A DNA stretch of 64,000 nt from FEN-1297 sp963834015 (lineage in GTDB: Bacteria > Bacteroidota > Ignavibacteria > Ignavibacteriales > Ignavibacteriaceae): contig CAWIAG010000003.1 of assembly GCA_963834015.1 (NCBI GenBank), positions 806,001-870,000 on the forward strand, given 5' to 3'. Positions 17,163-26,146 of this stretch are shown here, piece by piece. Numbering within the stretch: the first letter of the stretch is position 1; each line of letters starts with the position of its first letter. The notes beneath the pieces are model-generated. The model had not been told where the DNA came from. It saw only the letters and a list, made by a program, of their open reading frames with translations, and did not search any database. Made by a program: the position numbers and the translations under genes.

Positions 17163-20042
17163 TTATTCCAGCCTCAGTTTTTGTCCAACTTTAATTTTGC
17201 TGTTTGTTATATTGTTCAATGATTTCAATCGGTTTACAGGGATATTAAGGTTCTGTGCAATTGAAAAGAGCGTTTCGCCTTTTGTGACCCTGTGAATTTT
17301 GGCTTCGCCTGCAACAGATTTTTCTTTTAGAGTTTTTCCTGCTGATGGTTCTTTAGCTTCTTTAACAGATACATCATCTCTGGATTTGATTACAAGTTTA
17401 GCACCTGCGGATATTCCATCATCACCAAGATTATTCCATTTTTTCAGATCATTAACTGAAACATTATAACGGCTCGCAATCCGGCTGATAGTATCACCTT
17501 TTTTAACTTTATATAAAGGCGAAGAACCGGTATTTGCAGAATTGTTATCGGATATGTCATTTATTGCTACATCCGAATATATTTTTAATGTTTTTCCAAC
17601 TTCGATTTTGTTTCCTTTTATTCCGTTCCATTTCCGTATACTTGTAACCGGAACTTTATACAGTTCTGCAATCTGTCCAATTGCATCCCCCTGTTTAACT
17701 TTATAATAATTAACATTAGCAGAATATTTTGGAGAATTGTCGCCTAAAGAGGCTTCATTAGCATTCTCAAATATTTTAAGAGTCTGGCCTGCTTTAATGG
17801 TATTACCTTTAATACCGTTCCAGTGTTTCAATGTTACTTCAGGAACGCCGAATTTAGAAGCAAGTTCAGCTAAAGATTCACCGTGTTTAACTTTGTACTT
17901 ATAAATGCTCGTTTTAGCATGGGCTGTACTATTTTCCACGGATGCAACATAATTTTCAGAATTGTCAGTATAAACTTTTAATTTTTTACCTGCGGCAATT
18001 TTATTACCAGAGAGATGATTCCATTCTTTTAAAGAACTAAGATTAACGCCATAACGTGCTGCAATACTCTTAAGATTTTCACCTTTTTTAACTTTATAGG
18101 TAATAAAGTCATTGCTATTTTTTACAACCGGCACCTTTACAGAAGTTTTTTCAATTGAGGTTTGGTTATCCAAACTAGCGTAGAAGTCTTTCTTGTCTGC
18201 AGGCACATAAATAGTCAGTTCCTGTCCAACAACAACACTTTTAGTATATGGAATATTGTTCCAATTTCTAATATCGATTACTCGCGAATTAAACAGATCG
18301 GCAATTCCCAAAAGGCTTTCTTTTTTCTTTACTTTATAGTGAACCGGAACCAAACCCTGGGGAATAATGGCACTATCCGATGCTGTAATATCATCATCAG
18401 ATTTGTCATTATCTTCTGCTGAAGCTACTTCCTGTGAAGGAGGTACATTTTTAACACTATCCGAATTCGGAATTTTGTTTAAAGAAGCATACGGGGAAAC
18501 ATACCCATTTGAATCCGTATTATCAGCAACTGTGTTAGCAGTTCCTGTGTTGTCGGCTGCAGTATCATTAGCAGGTGTGGTTTCATCATTTGCAGTTTCA
18601 GTATTGGTATTATATGCCACATTATCTTCTGAAATATCTGCAACCGGTATTTTTAACTTAATTCCATTATATAACCTGGATCTGACAGAAATATTGTTAG
18701 CGTCTGCAAGCTCATATTTGGAAACGCCGTATTTTGCTGCAATTTTAGCAAGAGTTTCGCCCCTTCTAACGCTATGGACTACATAATTCCTCATAGCAGT
18801 TTGCGGAATATTAACAACATTTGCGGCAAAAGTTTGAAGTGAAGAAGGTGGAATTTTGAGAGAATAACCGTTAGGAAGCCCCGCAGGTGTGCTCATTTGT
18901 GTTAGCTCTGGATTTAGCTCCTGAATGGTTTCCAGGTCCACACCGGCACATTTAGCAAGATAATTAAGATCGATTGCTCCTTTAACAGAGTATGTTGTAT
19001 AATCGAGAGGTTTTTCAAAATTTATGTTTTTGAATCCATATTTTTCAGGATTCATAGCAATAAGACTAACAGCAATGTATTGAGGGATGTAACTTCTTGT
19101 TTCTCTTGGCAGAAATTCTTTAGCAGTCCAAAAATCATTGGATCCGGATCTTTGTACAGCACGAGTAACCCTGCCCTCACCTGCATTATATGCCGCCAAA
19201 ACAAGATACCAGTCACCTAAATCATTATAAAGGTCTTTCAAATGACTGGCAGCAGCAAAAGTTGATTTATCCGGATCTCTTCTTTCGTCAAAATAAAAAT
19301 CCGAACGAAGACCGTATAATCTTCCTGTGGATTTAATAAACTGCCAAAGACCTACAGCACTTGCCCATGACCTTGCAACCGGGTTTACACCGCTTTCGAC
19401 CATAGTTAAATATATTAATTGTTTAGGTAAATGCTGCTGTTCAAAGACTTTTGTCATCATGGGAAAGTATTTGCCGGAGCGTTCCAGCCAAAGCTGCATG
19501 TGATTACGTCCCCTACCAGTAAAATAGTCTATATATTGGTCAACATACGAGTTTTCAACCAAAGGAATTTCCGAGGAAACCGCAACCGGCTTGGATTCTT
19601 CCCGCTTTTCATCCGGAGTTATTTTAATTTCAGGAACTGATTTACCCATCCATTCTTCCAAGGCCGCAAAGGATACGTTTGAAGGTAATTCGGGAAGGCT
19701 GTCTACATATTTTTTATAATCATCAATAATTGATTTTTCTAATTCAAGATAGGCTTCATTTTGCTCAATGCCGGGATAATAACTTAGGTTATTTATTATC
19801 CTTAGCGCTGCTTCATAATTATTCACAGCCTCAACAGTGCTGTTTTGTTCTTGTTTTGCAAGCGCAACCACATAAGATTGACGTGCTTGCTCTAACATTT
19901 CGGAAACTATACCAATTTTTTGAACTTGAGTTTGTGTATCTTTAGAATTTTCATTCTTTGCTATTTCTTTATTTGTTCCACATGAATTGAACAGAAGAGC
20001 AAATAAAGACATAGCAACAAACGGTAAAATTCGTTTATGCAT
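17163..20042 (-). CDS. Lipoprotein lytic transglycosylase with seven LysM repeats (MltD-like)
   Basis: This is a 959-residue protein. A lipoprotein signal is seen at the start (LFALLFNSCGTNKE, lipobox Cys about 21). An SLT catalytic domain lies at about 190-330, with ESGVNPVARSWASAVGLWQFIKSTGRLYGL carrying the catalytic Glu and AAYNAGEGRVTRAV. After a possible degenerate repeat come seven LysM modules of about 44 residues, each beginning with a Y/H-x-V-x-x-G-E/D type strand, at about 425, 580, 650, 720, 790, 855 and 915. A Thr/Asn/Asp-rich linker lies after the first. It cleaves peptidoglycan glycan strands, anchored at the outer membrane. MltD-type enzymes usually have two or three LysM units, so this one is long. 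It is a single gene. Confidence 0.92.
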   Translation of the reverse strand: MHKRILPFVAMSLFALLFNSCGTNKEIAKNENSKDTQTQVQKIGIVSEMLEQARQSYVVALAKQEQNSTVEAVNNYEAALRIINNLSYYPGIEQNEAYLELEKSIIDDYKKYVDSLPELPSNVSFAALEEWMGKSVPEIKITPDEKREESKPVAVSSEIPLVENSYVDQYIDYFTGRGRNHMQLWLERSGKYFPMMTKVFEQQHLPKQLIYLTMVESGVNPVARSWASAVGLWQFIKSTGRLYGLRSDFYFDERRDPDKSTFAAASHLKDLYNDLGDWYLVLAAYNAGEGRVTRAVQRSGSNDFWTAKEFLPRETRSYIPQYIAVSLIAMNPEKYGFKNINFEKPLDYTTYSVKGAIDLNYLAKCAGVDLETIQELNPELTQMSTPAGLPNGYSLKIPPSSLQTFAANVVNIPQTAMRNYVVHSVRRGETLAKIAAKYGVSKYELADANNISVRSRLYNGIKLKIPVADISEDNVAYNTNTETANDETTPANDTAADNTGTANTVADNTDSNGYVSPYASLNKIPNSDSVKNVPPSQEVASAEDNDKSDDDITASDSAIIPQGLVPVHYKVKKKESLLGIADLFNSRVIDIRNWNNIPYTKSVVVGQELTIYVPADKKDFYASLDNQTSIEKTSVKVPVVKNSNDFITYKVKKGENLKSIAARYGVNLSSLKEWNHLSGNKIAAGKKLKVYTDNSENYVASVENSTAHAKTSIYKYKVKHGESLAELASKFGVPEVTLKHWNGIKGNTIKAGQTLKIFENANEASLGDNSPKYSANVNYYKVKQGDAIGQIAELYKVPVTSIRKWNGIKGNKIEVGKTLKIYSDVAINDISDNNSANTGSSPLYKVKKGDTISRIASRYNVSVNDLKKWNNLGDDGISAGAKLVIKSRDDVSVKEAKEPSAGKTLKEKSVAGEAKIHRVTKGETLFSIAQNLNIPVNRLKSLNNITNSKIKVGQKLRLE

Positions 20043-20167
20043 GTTTACTCCATTTATTTTAGATTTATGGTTTTTAATATAAGACCTATATTTTTTTTAA
20101 TCAAGTAAAAAATGAACTAAATTGAGATAATCTCTCAATTTTCAATGAGTTAATACATAAAAATCCA

Positions 20168-21712
20168 TCATAGGGGAATATTTCCATGCTTTTTTCGAGG
20201 ATTTTTGTCAACTTTCGTTTTTAAGAGTGTAAACGCGTTAACCAGTTTAACCTTCGTTTCATGCGGGAAAATGACATCATCAATATAGCCTCGTTCAGCG
20301 GCTATATAAGGATTAGCAAATTTCCCTATATACTCGAACAATTTATTATTAAGTTCATCTTCCGGGTTTTCAGCAGCAGCAATATCTTTTTTAAATATAA
20401 TTTCCACGGCGCCTTTAGGGCCCATAACGGCTATTTCCGCAGAAGGCCAGGCAAAATTAAAATCGCCGCGAATATGTTTCGAATTCATCACATCATATGC
20501 TCCGCCGTATGCCTTTCTTGTTATTACAGTAACTTTAGGCACCGTAGCTTCACAAAATGCATATAGAAGCTTAGCACCATGACGGATAATACCTCCCCAT
20601 TCCTGTTCTGTTCCAGGCAAAAACCCCGGGACGTCTACCAATACCAGCAGAGGTATATTGAACGCATCGCAGAACCTAATAAACCTGGCACCTTTAACTG
20701 AAGCATTCATATCAAGAACCCCTGCTAAAATTTCAGGCTGATTTGCAATAATTCCAACTGACATTCCACCCAGCCTTGCAAATCCGGTAATTATGTTTTG
20801 CGCATACTCAGCCTGAACCTCGAAGAAATCATTGGCATCGATTATCAGGCTAATTACTTGTTTCATATCATAAGGTTTGTTTGAACTATCCGGTATCACT
20901 TGATCAAGTCTCTCATCGGGAATCAGAGTGTTGATGTCAAAATCAAGATCAACAGGTCTGTCCATAAAATTCTGTGGCAGATAAGCTAACAGCTTTCTTA
21001 CATTCAAAAGTGTTTGAATTTCATTTTCATATATAAAATGTGCCACCTCGCTTTTAATTGCGTGAGTTTCTGCCCCTCCTAAATCTTCAAAACTAACTTC
21101 TTCATGGGTAACGGTTTTAACAACATTAGGCCCCGTAACGAACATATAGCTGGTATTCTTTACCATAAATATGAAATCCGTTATAGCAGGTGAATAAACT
21201 GCACCGCCGGCACATGGGCCCATTACAACTGAAATCTGAGGAATAACCCCTGAAGCAAGTGTATTTAACAAAAAGATATCTGCATAACCACCAAGATTTA
21301 CAACACCTTCCTGAATTCTTGCGCCGCCCGAATCATTAAGGCCAATAACAGGTATCCCTAATTTCATCGCTGTATTCATGATCTTAACTATTTTTTCCGC
21401 ATGACTTTCAGATAGCGAGCCCCCAAATACAGTAAAGTCCTGGCTATACAAAGCAACATGCCTGTTTTCGATTTTAGCAAAGCCGGTAATTACTCCATCA
21501 CCGGCGTAATGCTGGCTGTTTAAACCGAAATCGACAGCCCGGTGTTTAACGAACATATCTGTTTCTTCAAATGAGCCTTCATCAACTAACAGTTCAATTC
21601 TTTCACGCGCTGTAAGCTTACCTTTTTTATGTTGTATATCTATTTTATCCTGGCCGCCGCCAAGCTTAGACTTTTCTTTTTTATTCCTCAGTTCATCAAA
21701 ATTATCAGGCAT
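20168..21712 (-). CDS. Acyl-CoA carboxylase carboxyltransferase (beta) subunit, propionyl-CoA type
   Basis: The protein is about 514 residues, the usual length for PccB-type carboxyltransferases, which move CO2 from biotin to propionyl- or related acyl-CoA. Both crotonase-fold halves are present. The first has GKLTARERIELLVDEGSFEE and LNDSGGARIQEGV; the second has VDVPGFLPGTEQEWGGIIRHGAKLLYAF and RKAYGGAYDVM. The start is taken at the ATG at 21712, where family similarity begins; a TTG at 21757 would add 15 residues. Biotin carboxylase and biotin carrier genes are not adjacent, so the alpha subunit must be elsewhere. It could equally serve a sodium-pumping methylmalonyl-CoA decarboxylase, which uses the same fold. 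Confidence 0.9.
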   Translation of the reverse strand: MPDNFDELRNKKEKSKLGGGQDKIDIQHKKGKLTARERIELLVDEGSFEETDMFVKHRAVDFGLNSQHYAGDGVITGFAKIENRHVALYSQDFTVFGGSLSESHAEKIVKIMNTAMKLGIPVIGLNDSGGARIQEGVVNLGGYADIFLLNTLASGVIPQISVVMGPCAGGAVYSPAITDFIFMVKNTSYMFVTGPNVVKTVTHEEVSFEDLGGAETHAIKSEVAHFIYENEIQTLLNVRKLLAYLPQNFMDRPVDLDFDINTLIPDERLDQVIPDSSNKPYDMKQVISLIIDANDFFEVQAEYAQNIITGFARLGGMSVGIIANQPEILAGVLDMNASVKGARFIRFCDAFNIPLLVLVDVPGFLPGTEQEWGGIIRHGAKLLYAFCEATVPKVTVITRKAYGGAYDVMNSKHIRGDFNFAWPSAEIAVMGPKGAVEIIFKKDIAAAENPEDELNNKLFEYIGKFANPYIAAERGYIDDVIFPHETKVKLVNAFTLLKTKVDKNPRKKHGNIPL

Positions 21713-21994
21713 ATCCAACCCGTTGATTATTGTTATAAACCATCCTCTTTTTCCCAATCCAAAGAAAGGATAAAAAGTGCATTTAGTTAAAGTTTATTAG
21801 ATCAAAATTAATATTTTATATAATTAACCCGGAATATTAGCCGCCAATAATCGTATTGATCTCAAGTAAAGCATAGTGATAATTAAAATTACCAGCTAAA
21901 ATATTTAATCATTCAGGTAAGCAATAGTTTTTAATATTTTTAACAGTAAGGTTTTTAAAACATTTTTTAGTAAATATCTTTGTCCGGTTAATTC

Positions 21995-22783
21995 TTATTT
22001 CACCGGAATATTTTCATAACCGAAAAATAATTTTTCAATTTCACGTTTTAAAACTTGAAAGTAATCCGAGTGTATACTCAATTCTTTGGATATATCGATG
22101 TCTATTGTATCAACAATTTTGCCTGGGTGTCTTGTCATAAGGAAGATTTTATCTGAAAGTAGTATTGAATCGCTAATATTAGTAGATGCAATTATAATAG
22201 TAATATTAAATTTTTTGGAAATTTCCTTTATAAGGTTAAAAATTTCTTTTTTAGTTTCTCCATGAAGAATTCTTAAAGGTTCATCAAGCAATAAAATTTT
22301 GGCATCGGCAGCAATGGCACGTGCCACAGATATCCTGAATCTAAAACCAAGGCTATTATCATCGGGAAAATGAGTTTCATAACCTTCGAGCCCGGCAAAT
22401 AAAATGGCTTCTTTAACTTTTTTGTCAATCTCTTCAGGATTATTGTTCTTAAATTTGACGGCAAATTTCACATTTTGTTCAACATCCAGCCAGGGAAATG
22501 ATGAAGAATGTTCCGGAATAAAAACTATTTTCCCTTCAGGCTTATGAAATTGTTTACCGTAAAGGTATAATGCACCTTCAGAAGGTTTTTCCACTGCGGA
22601 AATAATTTTTAATAAAGAAGTTAATTCCGGAGAAGATGCTGCAGCTAATGAAATGATTTGTCCCTTAGTTTCCGGGTTATCTATTTGAAAGTTTACATTA
22701 TCAAGAACCCTAACCTTGGAACCGGCCATCCCGTGAACTGTTTTGGAAATGTTTTTAACCTCAAGAAGAATTTCCCGGTTCAA
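21995..22783 (-). CDS. ABC transporter ATPase-like subunit with degenerate catalytic motifs
   Basis: This 262-residue protein aligns along its length with SsuB/TauB-type ABC ATPases, for example the starting VKNISK and the SDKIFLMTRHPGKIVDTIDID tail. The catalytic motifs are largely lost. The Walker A region reads LAAASSPELTSLLK (about 46-59) where GxSGxGKSTLL is expected, so the Lys is absent. The Q-loop Gln is replaced (IPEHSSSFPW). The LSGG signature reads LGFRFRISVARA. The switch His is replaced (IIASTN). Walker B (KILLLDEPL) is intact. The reading frame is clean, so the protein is kept. The start is a TTG whose bases overlap the permease stop (TTGA). Likely a pseudo-ATPase partner or regulator of the permease; biochemical role unknown. 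Confidence 0.8.
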   Translation of the reverse strand: MNREILLEVKNISKTVHGMAGSKVRVLDNVNFQIDNPETKGQIISLAAASSPELTSLLKIISAVEKPSEGALYLYGKQFHKPEGKIVFIPEHSSSFPWLDVEQNVKFAVKFKNNNPEEIDKKVKEAILFAGLEGYETHFPDDNSLGFRFRISVARAIAADAKILLLDEPLRILHGETKKEIFNLIKEISKKFNITIIIASTNISDSILLSDKIFLMTRHPGKIVDTIDIDISKELSIHSDYFQVLKREIEKLFFGYENIPVK

Positions 22784-23541
22784 TCAAGGCTCCAATTATA
22801 AAATTTATTCTTAAAATAATTAATTAAAAGAGTACCCAGATATATTGTAACACCGACAATTATAGATATTGTGAATAATGCCGAAAGATCTTTGTAATTA
22901 ATAGCTAAACGGTAAATTCTGCCAAGCCCGTAACCGCCTTTTATAAATTCAAATGAAATTAATACAGACCATAAATTAAACTGTAAAACAATCAGGTATC
23001 GTATAATTGAAGGCTGCAGTGATTTCCAAATTACTTTTTTTAATATTACGCTTTCAATGACTCCCAGAGAGACTGCTGAATCAATATATTCATGTTTTAC
23101 CTTAGCCGATTCTTCGTTTATCCTGATTACAAGAGAAAATAAAGCAATTAAAAACGCGAACAGATATTCTATATATATTGAAGAAGGGAGCCAGTAAATA
23201 AGAAAAAATCCAAAAATAATGGCAGGAATAAAATTTGAGAACCAGTGGAATGATAGTAATAACTCAGTGACGAAATGATTTTTCCTTACTATATACCCAC
23301 TTAAGGCTGCAGTTATGAAATATGCAATCAATATTGACAGATAAACTGCAGATATAGTTACTGAAAAGTTATACAGGAGCCTGTAATAATTCCATAATGC
23401 GCTAAAGGATAGAAGAACTATAGAAGGTTTTGGTAATATATTATTAACCGGTAATATGAATTCAAAAAGAAGGATCCATAAAACAAAGTAAGAAATGATA
23501 TACTTATAAAGATTTTTAGCCTGAGCGCTTTTTAATCTCAT
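22780..23541 (-). CDS. ABC transporter permease, SsuC/TauC-like
   Basis: This is a 253-residue inner-membrane protein with about six helices. The cytoplasmic EAA-type loop is recognisable: DSAVSLGVIESVILKKVIWKSLQPSIIRYL, then GGYGLGRIYR. This matches the nitrate/sulfonate/taurine permease family (BPD_transp_1). It overlaps the degenerate ATPase gene by four bases, so the two are translationally coupled. No substrate-binding protein is adjacent. The compound moved is unknown, and with an ATPase that lacks Walker A the pair may not work as a normal importer. Confidence 0.82.
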   Translation of the reverse strand: MRLKSAQAKNLYKYIISYFVLWILLFEFILPVNNILPKPSIVLLSFSALWNYYRLLYNFSVTISAVYLSILIAYFITAALSGYIVRKNHFVTELLLSFHWFSNFIPAIIFGFFLIYWLPSSIYIEYLFAFLIALFSLVIRINEESAKVKHEYIDSAVSLGVIESVILKKVIWKSLQPSIIRYLIVLQFNLWSVLISFEFIKGGYGLGRIYRLAINYKDLSALFTISIIVGVTIYLGTLLINYFKNKFYNWSLD

Positions 23542-23660
23542 GCAAATTTTGCCGTAAAGTTAGAGATTGAAAATAGTTTTTAACAGAGATTTAATATATC
23601 GAAACGAAAACTTTAAATCAATGAAATTTATTCATTTTTTATTAGTACAACTTTAACGTG

Positions 23661-24017
23661 TTAGTTTAAGGAACTTTGTATCTCATTTTTTTCAATAAAA
23701 CATATTTTCAAAATCAGGTCTATTTTATCTTCTCGAAGCCCTGTTAATTCTTCCTTTTTAAGATAGCCATCAATAAGTAACCGGCTAAAAACAATAATTA
23801 ATTTGGAGTACCGGTAATCATATTTATTATCCACAGTAATCCTTCGATCAGATAAATAATCGTGCAGAGCCCAAATATCCTTTTCGTATTTAATAGTTTT
23901 AACTTTTGCAATAAGATTTTTCTTAATATCTAAAATTTCGCGGCTATATGCTTTATCAAATGCAGTTCGGGCAATCTTTTTTTCTGCAGGGCTCCACTTT
24001 AGATCATGCATGTTCAT
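23661..24017 (-). CDS. Fluorescence recovery protein (FRP)-like protein
   Basis: This 118-residue helical protein matches, from memory, cyanobacterial FRP (Synechocystis Slr1964). That protein binds the orange carotenoid protein and speeds its return to the resting form. Shared features are W-S-x-A-E near the start (W8), F20xxAYxRE27, DIWALHDYLSDRR (47-59), the VDNKYDYRYS run after it, VFSRLLIDGYL, and EELTGLREDK. W49, H52, D53 and R59 fall at the spacing of the FRP residues important for activity (W50, H53, D54, R60). FRP-like proteins are known in some non-photosynthetic bacteria, where the role is unknown. There is no carotenoid-binding protein in the window. It lies 119 bases upstream of the ABC permease. 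Confidence 0.75.
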   Translation of the reverse strand: MNMHDLKWSPAEKKIARTAFDKAYSREILDIKKNLIAKVKTIKYEKDIWALHDYLSDRRITVDNKYDYRYSKLIIVFSRLLIDGYLKKEELTGLREDKIDLILKICFIEKNEIQSSLN

Positions 24018-24133
24018 CTTATGCTCTTAAAATTATTATTAAATTAATTTATTTGAGCTAAATTTTGGCAGAATCCAATTATTTGGTCACCATAATCTAC
24101 GAGGCTAATATCATAGGCTACCCAAAAATAATA

Positions 24134-24790
24134 TCACCTTTTATTCAATTCATTAAGAAACGGGTTATCGCTTTTCTCTTGGCCTATTTTAGTACTTTCA
24201 CCATGTCCAGGATAAATAATTACATTATCAGGCAGGGTAAATAATTTATTTTCAATCGAATTAAGCAGAGTTTTCAAATCACCTCCCCATAAATCAGTTC
24301 TACCAATACTATTTTTAAACAAAACATCTCCCGTAAAACAAAAAGCTTCTTTTTTAAAATAAACACAGTATTCACCTGGTGTATGCCCTGGTGTAAACAA
24401 AAAAGAAATTATTGATTTACCCAGGCTAAGGATTATATTTTCAGACAGGTATTTTTCAGGAAGCGGCGGCTTTTCAATTTCCAGTCCGAATGCCGCAGCC
24501 TGCAACTCTATACGCTGCAATAAAGGTATATCAATTTCCGGGGCATAATATTCAGGATTATACTTTTCTTTAATAAACTTATTTCCCAGAACGTGATCTA
24601 TATGCCCATGTGTAGTTAGTAAGTATTTTAAAATAATTTGATTGTCGGAAATATATTGTCCAAGTTTTTCTTCTTCGGATCTGCTGGAACACCCTGCATC
24701 GATTACAGCGCTATCCTTTGATTCTTCATCCCAAACTACAAACGTATTTTCCGCAAACATGTTAAATATAAAACTCTTTACAACAAGCAT
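24134..24790 (-). CDS. MBL-fold metallo-hydrolase (glyoxalase II-like)
   Basis: This 218-residue protein has the metallo-beta-lactamase metal motif THGHIDHVLG (about 59-68), the second-site His in FTPGHTPGEYCVYF (about 133), the bridging Asp in FTGDVLF and the last His in IIYPGHGE. It resembles the small YcbL/GloB-like hydrolases that act on thioesters such as S-lactoylglutathione, but the longer GloB C-terminal domain is absent. The substrate is unknown. It lies 58 bases downstream of aroC on the same strand and may be read from the same transcript. Confidence 0.88.
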   Translation of the reverse strand: MLVVKSFIFNMFAENTFVVWDEESKDSAVIDAGCSSRSEEEKLGQYISDNQIILKYLLTTHGHIDHVLGNKFIKEKYNPEYYAPEIDIPLLQRIELQAAAFGLEIEKPPLPEKYLSENIILSLGKSIISFLFTPGHTPGEYCVYFKKEAFCFTGDVLFKNSIGRTDLWGGDLKTLLNSIENKLFTLPDNVIIYPGHGESTKIGQEKSDNPFLNELNKR

Positions 24791-24848
24791 TCTAAATACT
24801 TTCTTTTTATAGGGCGAACTAACCTGTCATAAGGCAAGATTGTCAGCT

Positions 24849-26063
24849 TTACAATTTTTTAAAATTATTATTAATTCTCTTATTCAGCTTACCTGTATAA
24901 TTTTTATAATTATCTTTAGTTTCTTCAATAGAATCGCCGCCGAATTTTTCTAAAAAATATTTTGCAAGACTCCATATAAGCATTGATTCGGCAATAACTG
25001 CACAAGCCGGTACGGCAACAAAATCGCTTCTTTCCCGGCGGGCATCTACATGCTGCATATTATGAAGGTCTACACTTTCTATGGGACTCATCAAAGTTGC
25101 TATCGGCTTCATAGCAGCCCTGACAATAATAGGCAGCCCGGTAGAAATACCACCCTCAATGCCTCCTGCCCTGTTTGTTTTTCTTATCAGGGAACCGCTC
25201 TTTTCAATAATTTCATCATGAGATTCCGAACCAAATTTTTCAGCCGCTTCAAATCCTGTTCCTATAGAGACAGCTTTAACTGCATTAATAGACATAACAG
25301 ACTGGGCAATTTCGGCATCAAGTTTGGTATCATAATGAACAAAGCTGCCCAATCCCACAGGCACCCCCGTGGCAACAACGTAAAATGTACCGCCGAGTGT
25401 ATCTCCTCTTTTTTTTGCAAGTTTAATTTTATTTATAATTTTTATTTCATGTTCTTTATCCAAAACTTTTACTTCACTTTTATCGGATTGTTCTGATAAG
25501 CCCCATCCGGAAAAATTTTTCGGCAGGTCATTATTGAAAAGATTTAATGAAAAATTAGATTTAGGATACACTCCACCGATGCTTTCAACAAAGCTCCCCA
25601 CAGTTATACCAAATTCCTCCAAAAATCTTCTTGCAATAGAACATGCAGCAACTCTTGCTGCAGTTTCCCTTGCACTTGACCGCTCTATAGAATTCCGGAT
25701 ATCATCAAAATTATACTTGGAAATTCCTACAAGATCTGCATGCCCCGGACGCGGAATAGTTATCTTTTCAACTTTCGCAAGTTTTTTATCCGGAGTCATT
25801 TTATCAACCCAATTATCCCAGTCCCTGTTTTTTATTAGCAGGGATATGGGTGAGCCCAGAGTTTTTTGGAACCTGATACCCGAAACTATTTCCGCTGTAT
25901 CGGTTTCGATTTTCATTCTTAATCCCCTGCCGTAACCCCCCTGTCTTCGTTTCAGATGAAAGTTGATATAATCAATTTCAATTTTTAAATTAGAAGGAAA
26001 TCCTTCTATAATTGTAGTCAGCGCTTTTCCGTGGGATTCACCCGCAGTAAGAAACCGTATCAT
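24849..26063 (-). CDS. aroC: Chorismate synthase
   Basis: This 404-residue enzyme of the last shikimate step converts EPSP to chorismate using reduced FMN. Recognisable are the N-terminal FLTAGESHGKALTTIIEGFPS (family signature with the active His), GYGRGLRMKIE, IPRPGHADLVG, ARETAARVAACSIA and the C-terminal HVDARRERSDFVAVPACAVIAES. The length is typical. The ATG at 26063 has a CGGAGA site five bases upstream. It is followed by an MBL-fold gene; no other aro genes are in the window. The htrA terminator lies directly upstream, so the promoter must be within the short gap or transcription reads through. Confidence 0.96.
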   Translation of the reverse strand: MIRFLTAGESHGKALTTIIEGFPSNLKIEIDYINFHLKRRQGGYGRGLRMKIETDTAEIVSGIRFQKTLGSPISLLIKNRDWDNWVDKMTPDKKLAKVEKITIPRPGHADLVGISKYNFDDIRNSIERSSARETAARVAACSIARRFLEEFGITVGSFVESIGGVYPKSNFSLNLFNNDLPKNFSGWGLSEQSDKSEVKVLDKEHEIKIINKIKLAKKRGDTLGGTFYVVATGVPVGLGSFVHYDTKLDAEIAQSVMSINAVKAVSIGTGFEAAEKFGSESHDEIIEKSGSLIRKTNRAGGIEGGISTGLPIIVRAAMKPIATLMSPIESVDLHNMQHVDARRERSDFVAVPACAVIAESMLIWSLAKYFLEKFGGDSIEETKDNYKNYTGKLNKRINNNFKKL

Positions 26064-26094
26064 TTAATCTCCGATGAATTATCCAGGCAAATAT

Positions 26095-26122
26095 AAAAAA
26101 AACGCCCGAATGTTCGGGCGTT
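26095..26122 (-). terminator. Intrinsic terminator after htrA
   Basis: AACGCCCGAA and TTCGGGCGTT (26101-26122) make a perfect 10-bp hairpin with a two-base centre. On the minus strand it is followed by eight T. It sits 25 bases after the htrA stop codon and separates htrA from aroC. Confidence 0.92.
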
Positions 26123-26146
26123 CATTTAAAATTATTTTATTTGATT

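Noticed and set aside
18162..18786. Plus-strand ORFs inside the LysM gene
   Set aside because: Shadows of the repeat-rich minus-strand gene; no protein family.
21713..21994. Possible riboswitch or small RNA between the carboxyltransferase and ABC genes
   Set aside because: No conserved motif, hairpin-plus-T tract or frame could be found; only AT-rich spacer.
25050..25935. Plus-strand ORFs opposite aroC
   Set aside because: Antisense to a strongly conserved gene, without start sites or families.
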